From assembly GCF_030272615.1 (NCBI RefSeq), contig NC_081415.1, positions 187,862,270 to 187,926,269 on the forward strand: 64,000 nt of DNA, given 5' to 3'. Positions 1-12,750 of the stretch are shown piece after piece. The DNA is from Cryptomeria japonica. Taxonomy: Eukaryota; Streptophyta; Pinopsida; Cupressales; Cupressaceae. Below the pieces are notes generated by a model that saw only the letters and a program-made list of their open reading frames with translations, was not told where the DNA came from and made no database searches. Each line of letters begins with the position of its first letter. Position 1 is the first letter of the stretch. The position numbers and the translations under genes are program-made.

Positions 1-1204
1 TTTTTTCAAAACTTCCTTCCCATTTGATACTAGTTCCTTAGTATTCCCAATATTTGATCCCTAAAAGCTTATTAACTACAATACCTTAAGAGGGATGATT
101 TATCCCCATCACATCAATCAATGTTATGAGGCATGGATTTTCTCCACCCTTAATTTTTCCTTCCATTTTTTTTTGTTAATGATGGAATGGTGTGCCCTTT
201 TTTCTAACTAATGTGAAATCGAAAGTGGTGTATCATCAAATCATCACTGCAGACATTTGTAATACTTCCTCGGTGATCAAAAGAAAGGAAGAAGCGAGAG
301 GTATGATAGCATTAGTATCACACAAAACTACTATTATGCATACAAGCAACACAAAAGTTGTAAAATAACTCAAAAATGACGGTTGTCCAAGTCAAAATTT
401 CAAGCAGCAGAGGACTCAAAATGTTCTCCACCGTGCAAGACTTTAGAAGAGCCAAAATTTCTTTAGCTTTTATGATGAGTTTAGAAGAGCCATGATTCCA
501 CATTTTTCTCTCTTTGTTCTCAAATGGTTATATTTGAGTGGATGTGTTTGCCATGCAAGTATATGAGTTTGAAATTTAATGGCCTCCTGGAAGTCACATT
601 TCTCTTTCCTAGGTATTTTCCTTGTATTTTCTCCACCATGCAATACTAAACTATATTCGCGCACTAAAAGCTCTTTGGGGAATTTCATATTTTTCTCCCT
701 TTCCTCTCAATGGTTATCACTATTTTGCAGGCTCTGATTGCTGACATGAAATTTGAGTGGACGCGTCTACCATATAATTATGTCATGGTAGAATTTAATG
801 GCCTCTCCACCATAGAATTTCTCTTGGATTTCTAGGAGGATCGTGATGTACAAGATCAAGGTAAAAGTCTATAGAGAATATGTCGGCCACTTTTTATACG
901 AAATGCAGGAAAACACTCTGAATCTAATAAAACTTACCCAGGTTTCTTTGAGTCCAAAAAAAATACTGAATAGATTCTCATTACATCACTTACCAAATTT
1001 ATCTTATCATATGTCCTCTTACCTACTAAGACATAAATGGTAGTCCATACTATTTTTATTTTTTTAAATATTATCTATATTTAATATCAAAAATCAATCT
1101 AGTTCATTTTTTAAAGTTGTACTCAAATTTAAATTAACTTTTTCAAATTTAAACTTGAAAGTTGTTTCTTTAAAGATTTTCATTTTGAGATGTTTCTTTT
1201 TACA
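1..1204. other. AT-rich intergenic sequence with an imperfect direct repeat
   Basis: No gene can be supported here; the open frames are short and have no recognisable motif. The stretch at about 505-620 recurs imperfectly at about 690-840. Shared blocks include a 'tttctc..tttc.tctcaatggttat' type start, 'tttgagtgga' and 'aatttaatggcctc', and the second copy carries roughly 35 extra bases. This looks like an old local duplication of non-coding DNA. Confidence 0.5.
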
Positions 1205-3680
1205 CTTTGTTTTTTTTCTATTAAATATAAAGGAGTTCAAACAGAGAAATACATGTCAAAGCCCACAAGAACCGAGCATGTGCACAGTTAGATAATGACT
1301 CAGATACAACCCACCATGAGCAAGATAATCAAAAGAGACCAAGAATTACATCATTGATATCCAAAATATTCTTGTAAAAGGGATAGAAGAAGAGAGCAAC
1401 TACTAGTCAACTAAAAACAATGTCACCCTCGGGATGATAGTTAGCTCCTACAGGTGAGATCCAAGCAGTCCAAGCTCAGTCACCCTCCATCAAGACTTTC
1501 ACCATGCCATCCAGGATCTGCTCCTTATGGGGGTGAGAAATCATCCCCCGAATCTGCTCCTTCTCTCTGTAGATCAAATCCTCCCTAGCCTACCGTGCCT
1601 CAAGAGGTGCATGAACTTTATTAGTGCCTTCTCAAGTGGGGTCTTCTGGTGGTCACCCCGCTCCCATGTAAACCCATGAGACATCTCTCTGATGTGAACA
1701 AGAATGGTGCCATCATCCAACCATTTATCAAACTTACTTTCATCCAACTTTATAACCATTGAAATCTACAAAGAGACAAGATGTAAAATGAGCCTCCTCA
1801 GAGACTCAGTAAGATTCCTACTCCTACAATTAAAAATTTCATCATTTTGAAACTTCCACATCAACCATAAGATTTCCAAAGAAAAATAAGACCAAAAGTA
1901 GTTAAAAGATTTCTTACATCCCTTAATGAAGCCTAAGACAACATCAATGTGTGCTACATTAATCTTCTCAAAATTAAAACCAAAAAGGCTCCAAACTTCT
2001 TTGGCAAATAGACAGTCAAAGAAAACATGTTGGACAGATTGAGGGAGGCGACAAGTTTGACAAAGAGTGACATTTCCATTGGGGTCTTTAAAGGGAAGTC
2101 TATTTAATAGAAATTTGTAGGCAAAAAACTTCTTCTTAGGTTCAGAAGGCCCATACCACCTCCTATTGAGAGATTTGCCCCACTATACCTTACTCCATTC
2201 CAAATTCCATACAAAATTAAGATGGTCAACAATAGAAGAGGAGTCCATCAGGGTATTATACATAGTTTTAGACTTGATGCCAGGAAGGGGGGCATTATCT
2301 AGCCAACCAAAGGCGGAGGGGCATGAGGGGGTCAAGGGGGAGAGAGCATCTTTCAAAAGAGTATAAGCTCTGAATTGAGAGGGAGGCACATTAAACCTAC
2401 AAGATAGAGCATCCCAAAAAATCAAGGAACCATTATGGAACACATCAGCAAAGGTTCTTATACCACTATTATGCCATTTTAAAGCAAAGTGGCCTTGAAT
2501 CATGGCAAGAGGCTTATTCCTATGGAACAAATTCCATCAAATGGATTTGTTGCCACCGATGCAATTATAATCTTTAAAACACTCATTATTTCTAATGAAA
2601 TGAGTCACCATTTCCCAAGCCTTCCATAAAGACTTAAAGATCTCAGAGCCACTGGGGGAGACTTCAAACTTACCTCTGATTAGATCACAAAAGGGTAGAC
2701 CCTTCCATTTCATGGCCCTTTTCATGGTTGACACCAAGATGTGTTGCCTTAATAAAAATTTCCATGGTTCATTTCTAGAAACTACCCTACAAATCCATTT
2801 GGAGGCCAAGGTAATCCCTTGAGTTCTAAGATCTTTCAGCCCCAACCCTCCAATCTCTTTGTTCAAAACACACCATCCCCATTAGACAACATGCTATTTT
2901 TGATTGCCCTTTCCATCAGATCACAAAAAATTTCTAATTTGCTTCTGAATATGATTAAATTGATAGTTGCAGAAAAGCCATGCAGAGGAGAAGTATATAT
3001 TTAATGAGGAGAGTATCCTCTGGAAAACTTGGTACTTGCTAGCCAATGAGAGAAAGTTCCTATTCCATTTAGATAGTTTCTTATCAATCTTATTTCTGAT
3101 CCACTCCTACATTTCTTTTAAATTAGGGGATACAGAAAATGGGATACCCATGTACCTGACTATTTGATTGGGGTCTCCCCATTTTATTGATAATTGAGAC
3201 AACCATGTTGGGGGGGAGTGAGTCAAACCAAGCAAACAAGATTTATGTAGGGCCACCTTACTACCAAAGGCTTTGTAGAAAATATTGATGTTTTCCAACA
3301 AAGAAGACAAGTTATTTTCTTCTAGGGATATCAAAATTGTAGTGTCATCAGCGAATTGCACATTGGTCAACTCTTTATTATAGGGAAGACTTATTCCTTT
3401 GACTTTGGGTGTGAGTTTATTATTCTTAACCAAATAATACATAGCATCAATGGCAATAACATACAAAATAGGGGCAAGAGGGCACCGTTTCCTAGTAGAC
3501 CTAGAGAGTGAGAAGTTGACTGACCTCATGCCATTCACCCCAATTTTTGCATTAGTATCACACAGTAGAGTCTAAACCAACCTGCAATATGAAGCATCTG
3601 TAGAATAAAATCCCATTCAATCCTGTCATATGCCTTCTCAAAATCAATCAATAACATAGCACTATTTTGCCCTGAAGCAT
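1205..3680 (-). mobile_element. LINE-1, 3' half: reverse transcriptase and zinc-knuckle C-terminus (decayed)
   Basis: This is the 3' half of a plant L1-type LINE on the minus strand. Reading down from 3676, the frames give the RT motif FEKAYDRIEWDF, then CPLAPILYVIAID, then the catalytic QFADDTTIL (about 3340-3375). After these come the RT connection region with EIGGLGLKDL (about 2830) and a zf-RVT-like end with CxxC...H..F.C (about 1965-2160). Several stops and frame changes show the element is dead. The 3' UTR reaches a poly-T run at about 1208-1217, the tail as seen from the plus strand. The half begins abruptly at the ASGQ motif, exactly where the 5' half at 5231-7447 stops, so the two halves once formed one element. 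TSD copy agcat lies at 3676-3680. Confidence 0.88.
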
Positions 3681-5072
3681 TGAGAAGCACACAATTATAC
3701 TGAGAAGGGGGTGAATCAATATAACAACAATCTTTTACCAATTTAATCTTTTTCAACTTCAATCGTAAGTATATAACTTATCTCATAAACATATTTATTG
3801 CATCCAAACATTCATACATGCTCTAACTAATGTGAACACAATTAGAACACAAGATATATACGTGGAAACCCTTATAGGAGAAAACCACAGTAAATCAATG
3901 TTTTTATACGGATATCTTCTTTTACAATCTCTGTAGGCACCAACCCCTATGTTTATTTGTGAGCACCAACCCACTGGAAGCACCAACTCCCAAATTCTAT
4001 TTGTGAGCACCAACCCACTGGAAGCACCAACTCCCACTTCAGAATTTGTGATTTCCAACCCACTTCAGATAAATCTGAAATTCCATCTTGACAATGTTGC
4101 TAACTCAACAAATGATGGACCTACAATACTACTATAAATCTTCAACATAAATCTTCTATAATTTTTTCCTCCAATCTGCTACAATTCAATTTCTTAACAC
4201 TTAATCTTTCCTTCACCATATCTGCTTATAACACTTCTCTATACATATCTTCTTAATACAAATCTACAATTCAATTTCTTAACACTTAATCTTTCCTTCA
4301 TCATATATGCTTGTAACACTTCTTAATACAAATCTGCATATATAAAACTTATATATCTGATCTACCTTTAATGATCTTCTATTCATTACATTCTTTACTT
4401 CATTGACATATTTTTTAATAATGAATTCCCTCCATAAATCTTCAGTTTGCTCCCTTCTCAAATCTGCATATGGATGATGAGATATTTACACACAATGTTC
4501 CTTCAAATATTTTTCTCAAGATCTACTTCAGAATTCTTAATGATATATCCTTTAAACCCACTTATACAACATACTCTTAAAACCACATGTCTGAGAACTC
4601 TTTATTTTCTGATTTATATTCTCAGAAGTATTATTCACACTCCTAAATTTTCTTCAGCATACATGTATCATACTTCACACAAATATTTCTTATTATAGAC
4701 ACTTCCTTATACCCCACAACTTCAACACTTTGTCTAAAATGAATTATAATTTCAATATGTATATGCCATATTCCATCTCCAAAAGAAAGGAACACAACTA
4801 TTCATTACACCTCCACATGAATAGTCACACATTCTCTTTGTTTAAATATTGATCGATAAATATTAGTTACAACTGCCATTAAGTAAATCGATTTGTTAAT
4901 TACAACTTTATTATTTAAAATCGATTCCCACATAAATCAATTCTTACTTAATTACATGATCATGGAAATAATAGCATCCTGAACTTTTTACAAAATAAGG
5001 CTTCGATTTCATTATTATCAATCTTATCGAAACTTATTCATAGTAATATTTTGTTTCAATAACATTATTATC
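3681..5072 (-). mobile_element. Part of a ~2.7 kb solo LTR inserted in LINE-1 (3' portion)
   Basis: On the minus strand this segment ends ...TTCACCCCCTTCTCAG... and finally CTTCTCA, then atgct, the same five bases that precede the LTR start at 7448. The end resembles other copia-type LTR ends in this window (GATTCACCCCC..CTCAGTT). It contains internal repeats: two ~58-bp units with 'caccaacccactggaagc' (about 3950-4040) and an ~85-bp direct repeat (about 4180-4340). No coding region is visible. With 7448-8591 and one 158-bp repeat, the original LTR was about 2.69 kb. Calling it a solo LTR rather than a whole element rests on the absence of any coding or PBS sequence. Confidence 0.65.
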
Positions 5073-5230
5073 AATGACATGAGTAAGCTCTTTTAAATGA
5101 ATATATGGTGTGCATCATTTAGTTATTTGAGCCCCTATAGCACTAGGAACACCACAATATACGGTCAACAATGAAAAAATGTGGATGCCCATAATACTGC
5201 AATATGCTTCTAGTGAAAACAAGATGAGTA
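5073..5230 (+). repeat. 158-bp inverted repeat, left copy
   Basis: It begins aatgacatgagtaa and ends aacaagatgagta. The reverse complement is at 8592-8749, with roughly 93% identity by eye. The two copies bracket LINE-1's displaced 5' half plus part of the solo LTR, so they are the likely substrate of an inversion. Confidence 0.85.
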
Positions 5231-7447
5231 GGTAAGGAAGAGGAGAATGTTTCGTGCCCCATCAAGACTTCCCCGAAAACTTATGATGACTCTGAAGATC
5301 CCCAATTGGTTGTGGACACCCCTAGGTCCTTGCATGGTGACACTAGTGGGGTCAAGGACCCCCTCTTGACTTCCCACACTCCAGCCAACAATGATGGGCA
5401 TGATAGCCCTACTGTCCCTGAAGGAGAACTCAATATGACTATGGAAACCTCAAATTTTGCACTAGGCATGAATGAAAAAGGGGATGATTTCATTGAAGTG
5501 AAGTCTAAGAAAGCTAGGAAAAAGAGATCTCCTAGAATTGCTAGAGATGTAACTGGTAGGAAGGAATCCATTGGAGCAGACCAATTGTCTGAGTCCAGAA
5601 GAAAGAGAGGCATACCCAACTTAGTGGTTGCTTTTGATGCTAGCAATCTCAACAATAAGGAAGATTATCCTAAATGTTTTGATGGGTTCAAACCATCTAT
5701 GGATTCCTCTGAATAAAATATTTTCATGATCTTAAACACTATATCTTAGAACATAAGGGGCTTGGAATCCCCAGATAGGAAATATATTGTAAAGAGGCTC
5801 CTAAATATGCATAGAAACATTGACCGCCTCATGCTCCAAGAATTGAAACCCACTGGATTCTCCTTGGAAATTGGTTTGAAATGCATATGGAGAGAGGCTA
5901 CTTGTTTCTATACTAATCACTCTAAGGGAAAAGGGGGTACTTCTATCCTACTTAGTCCCAAATGGTCTAATTTTGTAGTTAAATGGGGGCAATTCCCTTG
6001 TGCTAGGGCTATCTGGGTAATGCTCAAAGTTGAGGATAATATTTTTAGAATATGCTCATTCTATGCTCCTAATGACTATAGAGAGAGAGAGTGGTTTTAT
6101 GGAATTGGATTTCTCAATTGAAATATGTCTTGTGGTTCATTGGGGGGGGATTTTAACATGATTGAGAGCGCTCGGGATAAAAGAGGTGGATCTAGGTTTG
6201 AATGGAAAGGCCTTGAAAGAATGAATTGGGATAGAATGATTAATAGATGCTACTTGTTGATCCAATTGTTGGTTAGAAGGATGAACTAGGCTCCATCTAG
6301 TTCAAATGGTGTAATCATCAACAACATACTAAGAGAGTGTATTGCAGACTGGACAAATTTAACTATAATAAGGGATTTTTTGAGTTGTTGAAGGATGATT
6401 AAAGGGTTAAATATTCGGTCATACCATATACATTATTTGACCATCACCCTTTTCACATCTCTTTGAATCTCTCTAAATGTGACCTTACTGTGCCGCCTAA
6501 AGGTGACTCTTTCATTCTAAATACAAGGCTCCTAGAGGATGATGACCTTAGATGTGTAATGGGATTTATCAGGGTCTACAATAAGGTTTGTAATGCTTCA
6601 CTCTCATGTTGTGAGAGATGGAATCTAAATATTAGGAGTTGGAAAAATTTGTGCGAAACTGTGGACAAGAAGAAGGCTAAGGATTACAGGAAATCTGAAT
6701 TGTACTGGCAAGAGGTTCTATCCAAGGGAGAGTTTGAACTATAAGCTAATCCTAGGGATGAATAGCTTAGCCATAACCTGATCTATACTAAGGGCAAACT
6801 GAGAAAGATCCAAAATGTCAAGGTAATGGGGTGTAAAACTAGGGCCAAACTCAAATGGCTTGATGCAGGGGATAATGGCTCTAAGTTCTTTTCCAAATGC
6901 TTAAAATGAAGGAGGCCAAAGATATGATATACAGTATATGGGAGGATGATAGAAGTATAATAGACCCTCAAGATATTCTTAACCATTTTGCCCAGTTTTA
7001 CAAACCTCTCTTTACGTTTGAAACCTTGGGGGAAGATCAAGGTAAAGCTAGAGACATAATAAAAAATTTGGTCCCAAGGAAGTTGGGGGAAGAGGACTAT
7101 TTTCATGTAGGGAAATCTATCTCCAAGGAAGAAATTGTACAAGCTATCTCCTCCTTGAGTAATGACAAGTCCTCGGGTCCGGATGCTTTCTCAATGGAGT
7201 TTTATAAGGCCAATGATGTCTGGATTGTTAATGATCTATTAGATTTATATTTGGAAGCCATTGGTAGAGGAACACTTGGTTGGAATATCAATCAGGGCCT
7301 CATCAAGCTTATTCCAAAAGAGGGGATAAAACACTTATTAGGAATTGGCACCCAATTATTTGCCCCACCCAAACAGGATTTGTGAAGGGTAGGTACATAT
7401 TAGAAAATCTTGTCACCTGTTGGGAATCATTGCATTGGGCTAATGCT
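5231..7447 (+). mobile_element. LINE-1, 5' half: ORF1-like segment, endonuclease and RT start (decayed)
   Basis: This is the 5' part of the same LINE as 1205-3680, now on the opposite strand. An open frame at about 5255-5716 encodes a basic ORF1-like C-terminus (KSKKARKKRSPRIARD) ending in a stop. An APE-type endonuclease follows (about 5745-6475) with NIRGLESPDRK, LMLQELKP, CSFYAPNDY, GDFNMIE and a degenerate DHHPFHISL. The RT N-terminal region (about 6850-7440) has WLDAGDNGSKFF, SSGPDAFSMEFYK, INQGLIKLIPK and TGFVKGRYILENL. Frames shift several times. The match stops at 7442-7447 (aatgct), which is the target-site duplication of the solo LTR. The 5' end is cut at the inverted repeat. Confidence 0.88.
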
Positions 7448-8591
7448 TGATGGAAATATTGTCATTGATGTCAAAGATGCAAGAAGACAAATCAGTCATG
7501 TGAAAGGTGATGATTTATATGAATTGGATAGCTGTGATTTATATGAAGAAGACATCCACATGAAATCATCAAAGGATTAGAATTGAAGACATCTCCATGA
7601 TCAGAATTGAAGATGAACCCCATATACAAAATGTGGGTATGTAGTGATCATATGCAACAATGACATATAATAGAGGACAAATAATAAAGAACTATAACAA
7701 CAGCTACATGAAATGGCAGTGATCATGATTGGAAACTACACAACAATTAGTTTGATTACCAGTTTATCTGAATCAATGATTAAATTAGATTTAAAATCCA
7801 CAAAAGGAATTTTCAGAGGTAAAGCATACATCTATCAGCAAATAATCCAATGAAAATAGTTTGTATTAAGTGTACCAAATACAAACGTAGATACAAATAC
7901 ATATCTGAACACTATATTATGCACATTGAACGATAATTCAAGATCACTAAATTGAAAACATATATGCAAAAATATAATAGGATTTGCAGGTGTCTCCTAT
8001 TTTGTCCGGGTTAATATTTTCTAGAGAAGGATTGATTTATTGGAAGCAAACATTAAGTATTGGGTCTTCAATAAATTGAATATCTGTCAATGAAAACCTG
8101 GCTTTACATTACTCCACGTGTGGGGGCCATGGAGAATAACAATATTAATTAGAGAGTCAAAGTAACCAAAAAGAAAAGGGGAGACAAGTCAGCAAGGATA
8201 ATTGCCACATCATTCATAATAAGATTAAGCAGAGATAGACATCGGTCAAAGAAGAATAATTCAAAATAAGAAACGTGGCACAAGAACAAGCATTATTAAT
8301 AAAGGCAGTGACTTATGTGTAGAGATTGTGATCTGCATAGAGAATAACAAATAAAGTAGCAACACTTATTGTTGATATAAGGAACAATGACATACAAAGG
8401 AAACAAACCACTTAATGATAATATATCTTATTACAAATATTTTTTAATCTACATGATAAATAAAAATGTTATTGGTTCTTTAATCATTGAAGTAACTAGA
8501 ATAAAATAATATATAGAATATAAAGAGATTAAACTAAGTAAAGAAACATCGCCCAAAAACAAGTCAAACCTGAAATAGTAAACAACAAACA
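7448..8591 (+). mobile_element. Part of the ~2.7 kb solo LTR (5' portion)
   Basis: It starts TGATGGAAATATTGTCATTG, resembling other copia-type LTR starts in this window, directly after the LINE target site atgct (7443-7447). It is otherwise AT-rich and non-coding. It continues, in original order, into 3681-5072 through the 158-bp repeat. Confidence 0.62.
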
Positions 8592-8749
8592 TACTCATCT
8601 TGTTTGCACTAGAAGCATATTGCAGTATTATGGGCATCCACATTTTTTCATTGTTGATCCTATATTGTGGTGTTCTTAGTGTTATAGGGGCTCAAATAAC
8701 TAAATGATGAACAACATATATTCATTTAAAAGAGTTTACTCATGTCATT
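8592..8749 (-). repeat. 158-bp inverted repeat, right copy
   Basis: Reverse complement of 5073-5230 with about ten mismatches. Similarity ends sharply on both sides: it stops after tactcatctt on the left and after catgtcatt on the right. Confidence 0.85.
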
Positions 8750-11362
8750 TAACTTTTCATAACAAAAGGGTTACAATTCAAGTTCAATCGCTAAGAATAA
8801 TAGTATGCCCCTTGATTATACCATCCATGAAGATTTAAATCCCTCAAAAGTGTGATTGGACTAGGTTTTACCTGAAAAGGCTTTGAACCCCTTTGAGCCC
8901 CTACTTACCTTAAATTCAACTTAGCATTATTTAAAAGTTGAATACATAATAGTTTCATCTATAATCTTAAGTGTCCATACATGTAAAAACTAAAGAAACC
9001 ATATTTCTTGAACTCAAAATATATAATAAATATTAACATTATTATACATGATATTATTGATATATAAAAAGAAAATTAACCAATAAAATACCTAATTGAT
9101 AATAACAATCCTATAATATAATGGTATAATAAAGCATTAATGCACTATTTAAGTTTAATTAGAGTCTTAATAAAAAATGAATATGAGTTTGTTATAGAAA
9201 AAAATACAATATTTAATCTTAAACATAAAATAAAGAGAGTGCCTCTGATTAAAACTCATAGTAGGAGTCCTTCACTAAAAGAAACTATTTATGAAACTAA
9301 AAAAATAAAGAGGAAATGGAGTTTTTAATCCCTAATGGAAGATGTAAAGATTCTATGTCAACAACTCAAATTAATTAGTGTGCATTTCACTCTCGAGTTA
9401 GAAGGAATTGAATAGTAATATCTCTTCTAGATCCTAAACCTATGAAGATAATCAAATAATTTATCACAAAAATTTCCTTAAAAAGCATATTTATTTTACA
9501 ATAGATTTTCAATGTTGAAATTATGCTAAGCAACCATTGTTAAATCAAATTATGCAAATTGTTTCACTTTAAATAATTAATTAATAATTTCTCAAAAAAA
9601 TGAATTAACATGATTAATAAGATGAAGTTGGAATTAGAGGGTACATTATCTATATAACTGACGAGGAAAAAAATATCATCATATGTAATGCCACACTTTG
9701 CATTTATGTTGTTCTCTACATGTGTGTTTACATTGTTGTGATCTCTTTTTATGTGTTGTTGCAATTTATTACATATTGTCATTTATATGGGAGAACTTAT
9801 TTGAACTAAGGCAATTAAATAGTATATTACTATACTTCTATGAACCATCTCAATTATAATCAAAAGTATTTATGTTAAGTTCTCTCCTTCCTTCGTATAA
9901 GCCCTTACTCATCATGGTTTCATGGCTCTACGATTTTTATATTGGGAATATGCCTAGTATTTTAATTTTGTCACTAAGGATTAAATATCTTATTATCTTT
10001 TATATGCTTGATATTTTAGATTCCACATAGGGTTGTGTATGCTTATTATAGCACTCTACAATAAGCCACTAATGGACACACCACCATTTTTTTTCTCATG
10101 GTATGGAAACATTCTTAATTACTAAGTGCATCACTAGACCATGCATGTTTACATGATGTATCCTTTAGAGTTATTTTCTATATTCACATGACTACATGCT
10201 GAGATTCTTATAATTTACTTTCCTTTCCGGTACTATTTTCCTCTTCTAATAATTATTTTATCATTTTTATACAATTAATTTCTAGGGGATGTATATACCA
10301 TGTCACTAATGTTAATTTTATTTAGATATGGAAATGATTGCATATTATTATTGAGATTCATTCTTATGGAAATGCATATAAGTTGCATACATATGTTGTA
10401 GTACTTTTATTAACACCATAGAATATCACTAGAGGGTATTAGAATTTACTTTACATGCATGCTTTTAATTTACACATGCATGGACACACATGTTCACTCT
10501 AAGATCCAAATAACCCTTAAAGTTGGGACAAAATTGTAATGATAAAATGTGTATATGTATGCTAGATCACCCATTTGGTTTTGTACCTATTTTAAGAAAG
10601 TCTTTTAATAGATAAACATTGATAAATGACAATTTTTCATAAAGATAGATCCCTCAACCCATACTATTAGTCTATCATATAGCACATATTTGTATACACC
10701 CAACACTTACCCCTTTTCCTATTTTCACATAAGTTGAAAGAGAAAACCTATATTATCTTTTTGTGTAAATTATTATTTTCCAATAGGTTTGACTAAACCT
10801 AGTTGAGCTAAATAAGTGTTCAACCCAACCCTAACATGGAATGGATATGATGGCCTTGCATTTAAAGGAAATGAATTAATTCAAGTCATTGAACTATAAA
10901 GATAAATAATTCACATCTACACACTTCAATTATTGCTAGAGAAGGAACTTAGTATTGTATCTAGCCTTCCTACAAGTATTTACATGAGCAAAGACTAGTT
11001 TTTTAATATATTTTTTAATTTTAATTGGTTGGTCAAATCATAATTCCCTAACAACTACATTATATGACAACCCAAGAACGGTACTAATTAATAGTATCAA
11101 TTTCCAAAATGTTAGAAAAGGTGGCATACAATATGGAGTGTTAATTAAAGTTGTAACACAAAGTTTTACAAATTATCAAGACAAATTTGAAGAACAAGTT
11201 TGCGGCCATGAATTAGTACTAGGAAAGTGAATTTTTCTTTGGATTCAACATAGATATAGTGGATAATTTTAAGTGGTTGCATTGATAGAGAGACATTTTT
11301 TTAGAGTTTCATGATAACACGGAGTATAAAATCCTATCTCTTTTAATACTAAATTATATCTA
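8750..11362. other. AT-rich intergenic sequence, no gene seen
   Basis: Very AT-rich DNA with only short open frames that have no motif. I see no RNA gene, LTR end or LINE domain in this stretch. Confidence 0.5.
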
Positions 11363-11705
11363 GATAAATAAATTTGTTTTCTATTTGCATTTTCATACAT
11401 GTCATTGATTTAATATTTTCAACTCTAAACACTCTAAACCCTTAATTAATTAATATAGGTTAACTACTCTTATGTGCTTGAAATATTAGATTGATTGACT
11501 TAAATTTTAAGTTTCTTCTTCCAATTAAAAAATAAAATAAAAAATCCTTTGGTTTATTTGAAGTCAATCTGATAAAATTTAAGCACATAAGAATAGTTAA
11601 TCTAGACTAATTAATTAAGGTTTTAGAGAGTTAAGAATTGGAAATGTTAAACTATTGAAATGTATGAAAGAAATAAAAAATAAATATTATTTTATTTATT
11701 TGAGA
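11363..11705. mobile_element. Foldback/MITE-like inverted-repeat element
   Basis: The left arm (about 11363-11515) and right arm (about 11548-11705) are reverse complements over roughly 150 bases. Matching blocks include CTTAATTAATTA, TTCTTATGTGCTT (arm variants ACTACTCTTATGTGCTTG and AACTATTCTTATGTGCTTA), AGATTGACTT and TTTCATACAT. A short AT-rich loop separates the arms. There is no coding capacity. The ends and target-site duplication could not be fixed, so the family is unassigned. Confidence 0.6.
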
Positions 11706-11721
11706 TAAATTTCAGATGATA

Positions 11722-12750
11722 TTTTTTTATTGGAAATATGAATTTATATTCATAAAAAATAAAATACAAAGGACATGTCTTTCAATATATCTTGAAAGAG
11801 CAATGAAATTGACTACAACTAAACATGAAATTTACAACAAGGAGCATAACAACTAGAAATCATTAAGTAAAACCATATAAGTGTAGATTTCATATTACAA
11901 TAATAATGAAATCATTTCTCTCCAAGGTATCAAGTACATGCTCCTTAGAAATGAGATTCGTAGTTGTGAGAAGAGAATTATAGTGATCCTTAGCACAACT
12001 TTTAACTAGGACTGAAATTGATAAAATTGAGTCTTGAGCTCAAGGTTCTAGCTGTTTTTCTTTTACAAGGATTTAGAAAAAGAGGATCTTGTTGTACAAA
12101 AATACAAGTAAATAAACCATGCATAATATCCTGTGCATGAGGGATGGCATTAGAAAAAATAGCTTTGCATCTTAGAAGCTAAATATATAGTAGAATACAT
12201 TGTAAAAAGATTTGATAACAAATTCTAAGAGTAGTGTAGTCCTAACAAAGCTAATCTCCAATTTAGTTTCCTATTAAATATAGTAGGTAAACAAGTTTGG
12301 ATTTTTTGCCAAATTTGTTGAGCATGTTTACAAAACTAAAAGGAATGATTAATTGTCTCCAACTTATGGCAAAACAAACATTTGTTGGAGTGGGTAGGGA
12401 GAAAGGATAGACGTTCTCCCATAAAAACTTTATAATGTATGATTTTCCACACAACAAATTGTGCTTTAGCTTCAAATTTGGATTTTCAAATAGCAAGGCT
12501 CAAGCTGAACCACTTAGACTCAAACCATTTCACTCACCATTTAATATTTAATCTTGGTTGTAAGTGAATTGGAGGAAGGAGTTTATGGTAGATTATCTTA
12601 GGAGGAATTTTTTTTAAGTTATACCCTGGTAGCCACCTCCAATCATTAAAAACTTTGCAATCAATAGGAGTAAAAAAGTTTCAATTGAAGATCTACAAGA
12701 AAAATTTCTTGAACTTTGTGAATAGTATTGATCAAAGTATTAGACAATTT
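11722..12750 (-). mobile_element. LINE-2, 3' part (decayed), interrupted by copia A
   Basis: On the minus strand, about 12300-12480 reads as a zf-RVT-like LINE C-terminus with KVFMGERL, NKCLFCHKLETINHSF and HAQQIWQK. Upstream frames (12500-12750) continue with many stops. The minus-strand reading runs in frame from 49437 across the copia A insertion into this segment: EFK, then LSNTLINTIHK, after removal of the duplicated target bases. A poly-T near 11722 may be the tail. The 3' end position is approximate. Confidence 0.72.

Noticed and set aside
1205-7447. Twin-priming inversion as the cause of the two opposed LINE-1 halves
   Set aside because: Both halves break at the target duplication of the solo LTR, and flanking inverted repeats exist. 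Twin priming would not also split the LTR.
5073-8749. The 158-bp inverted repeats as terminal repeats of a DNA transposon
   Set aside because: No transposase lies between them, no target duplication is seen at their outer edges, and the interior is explained by LINE and LTR pieces.
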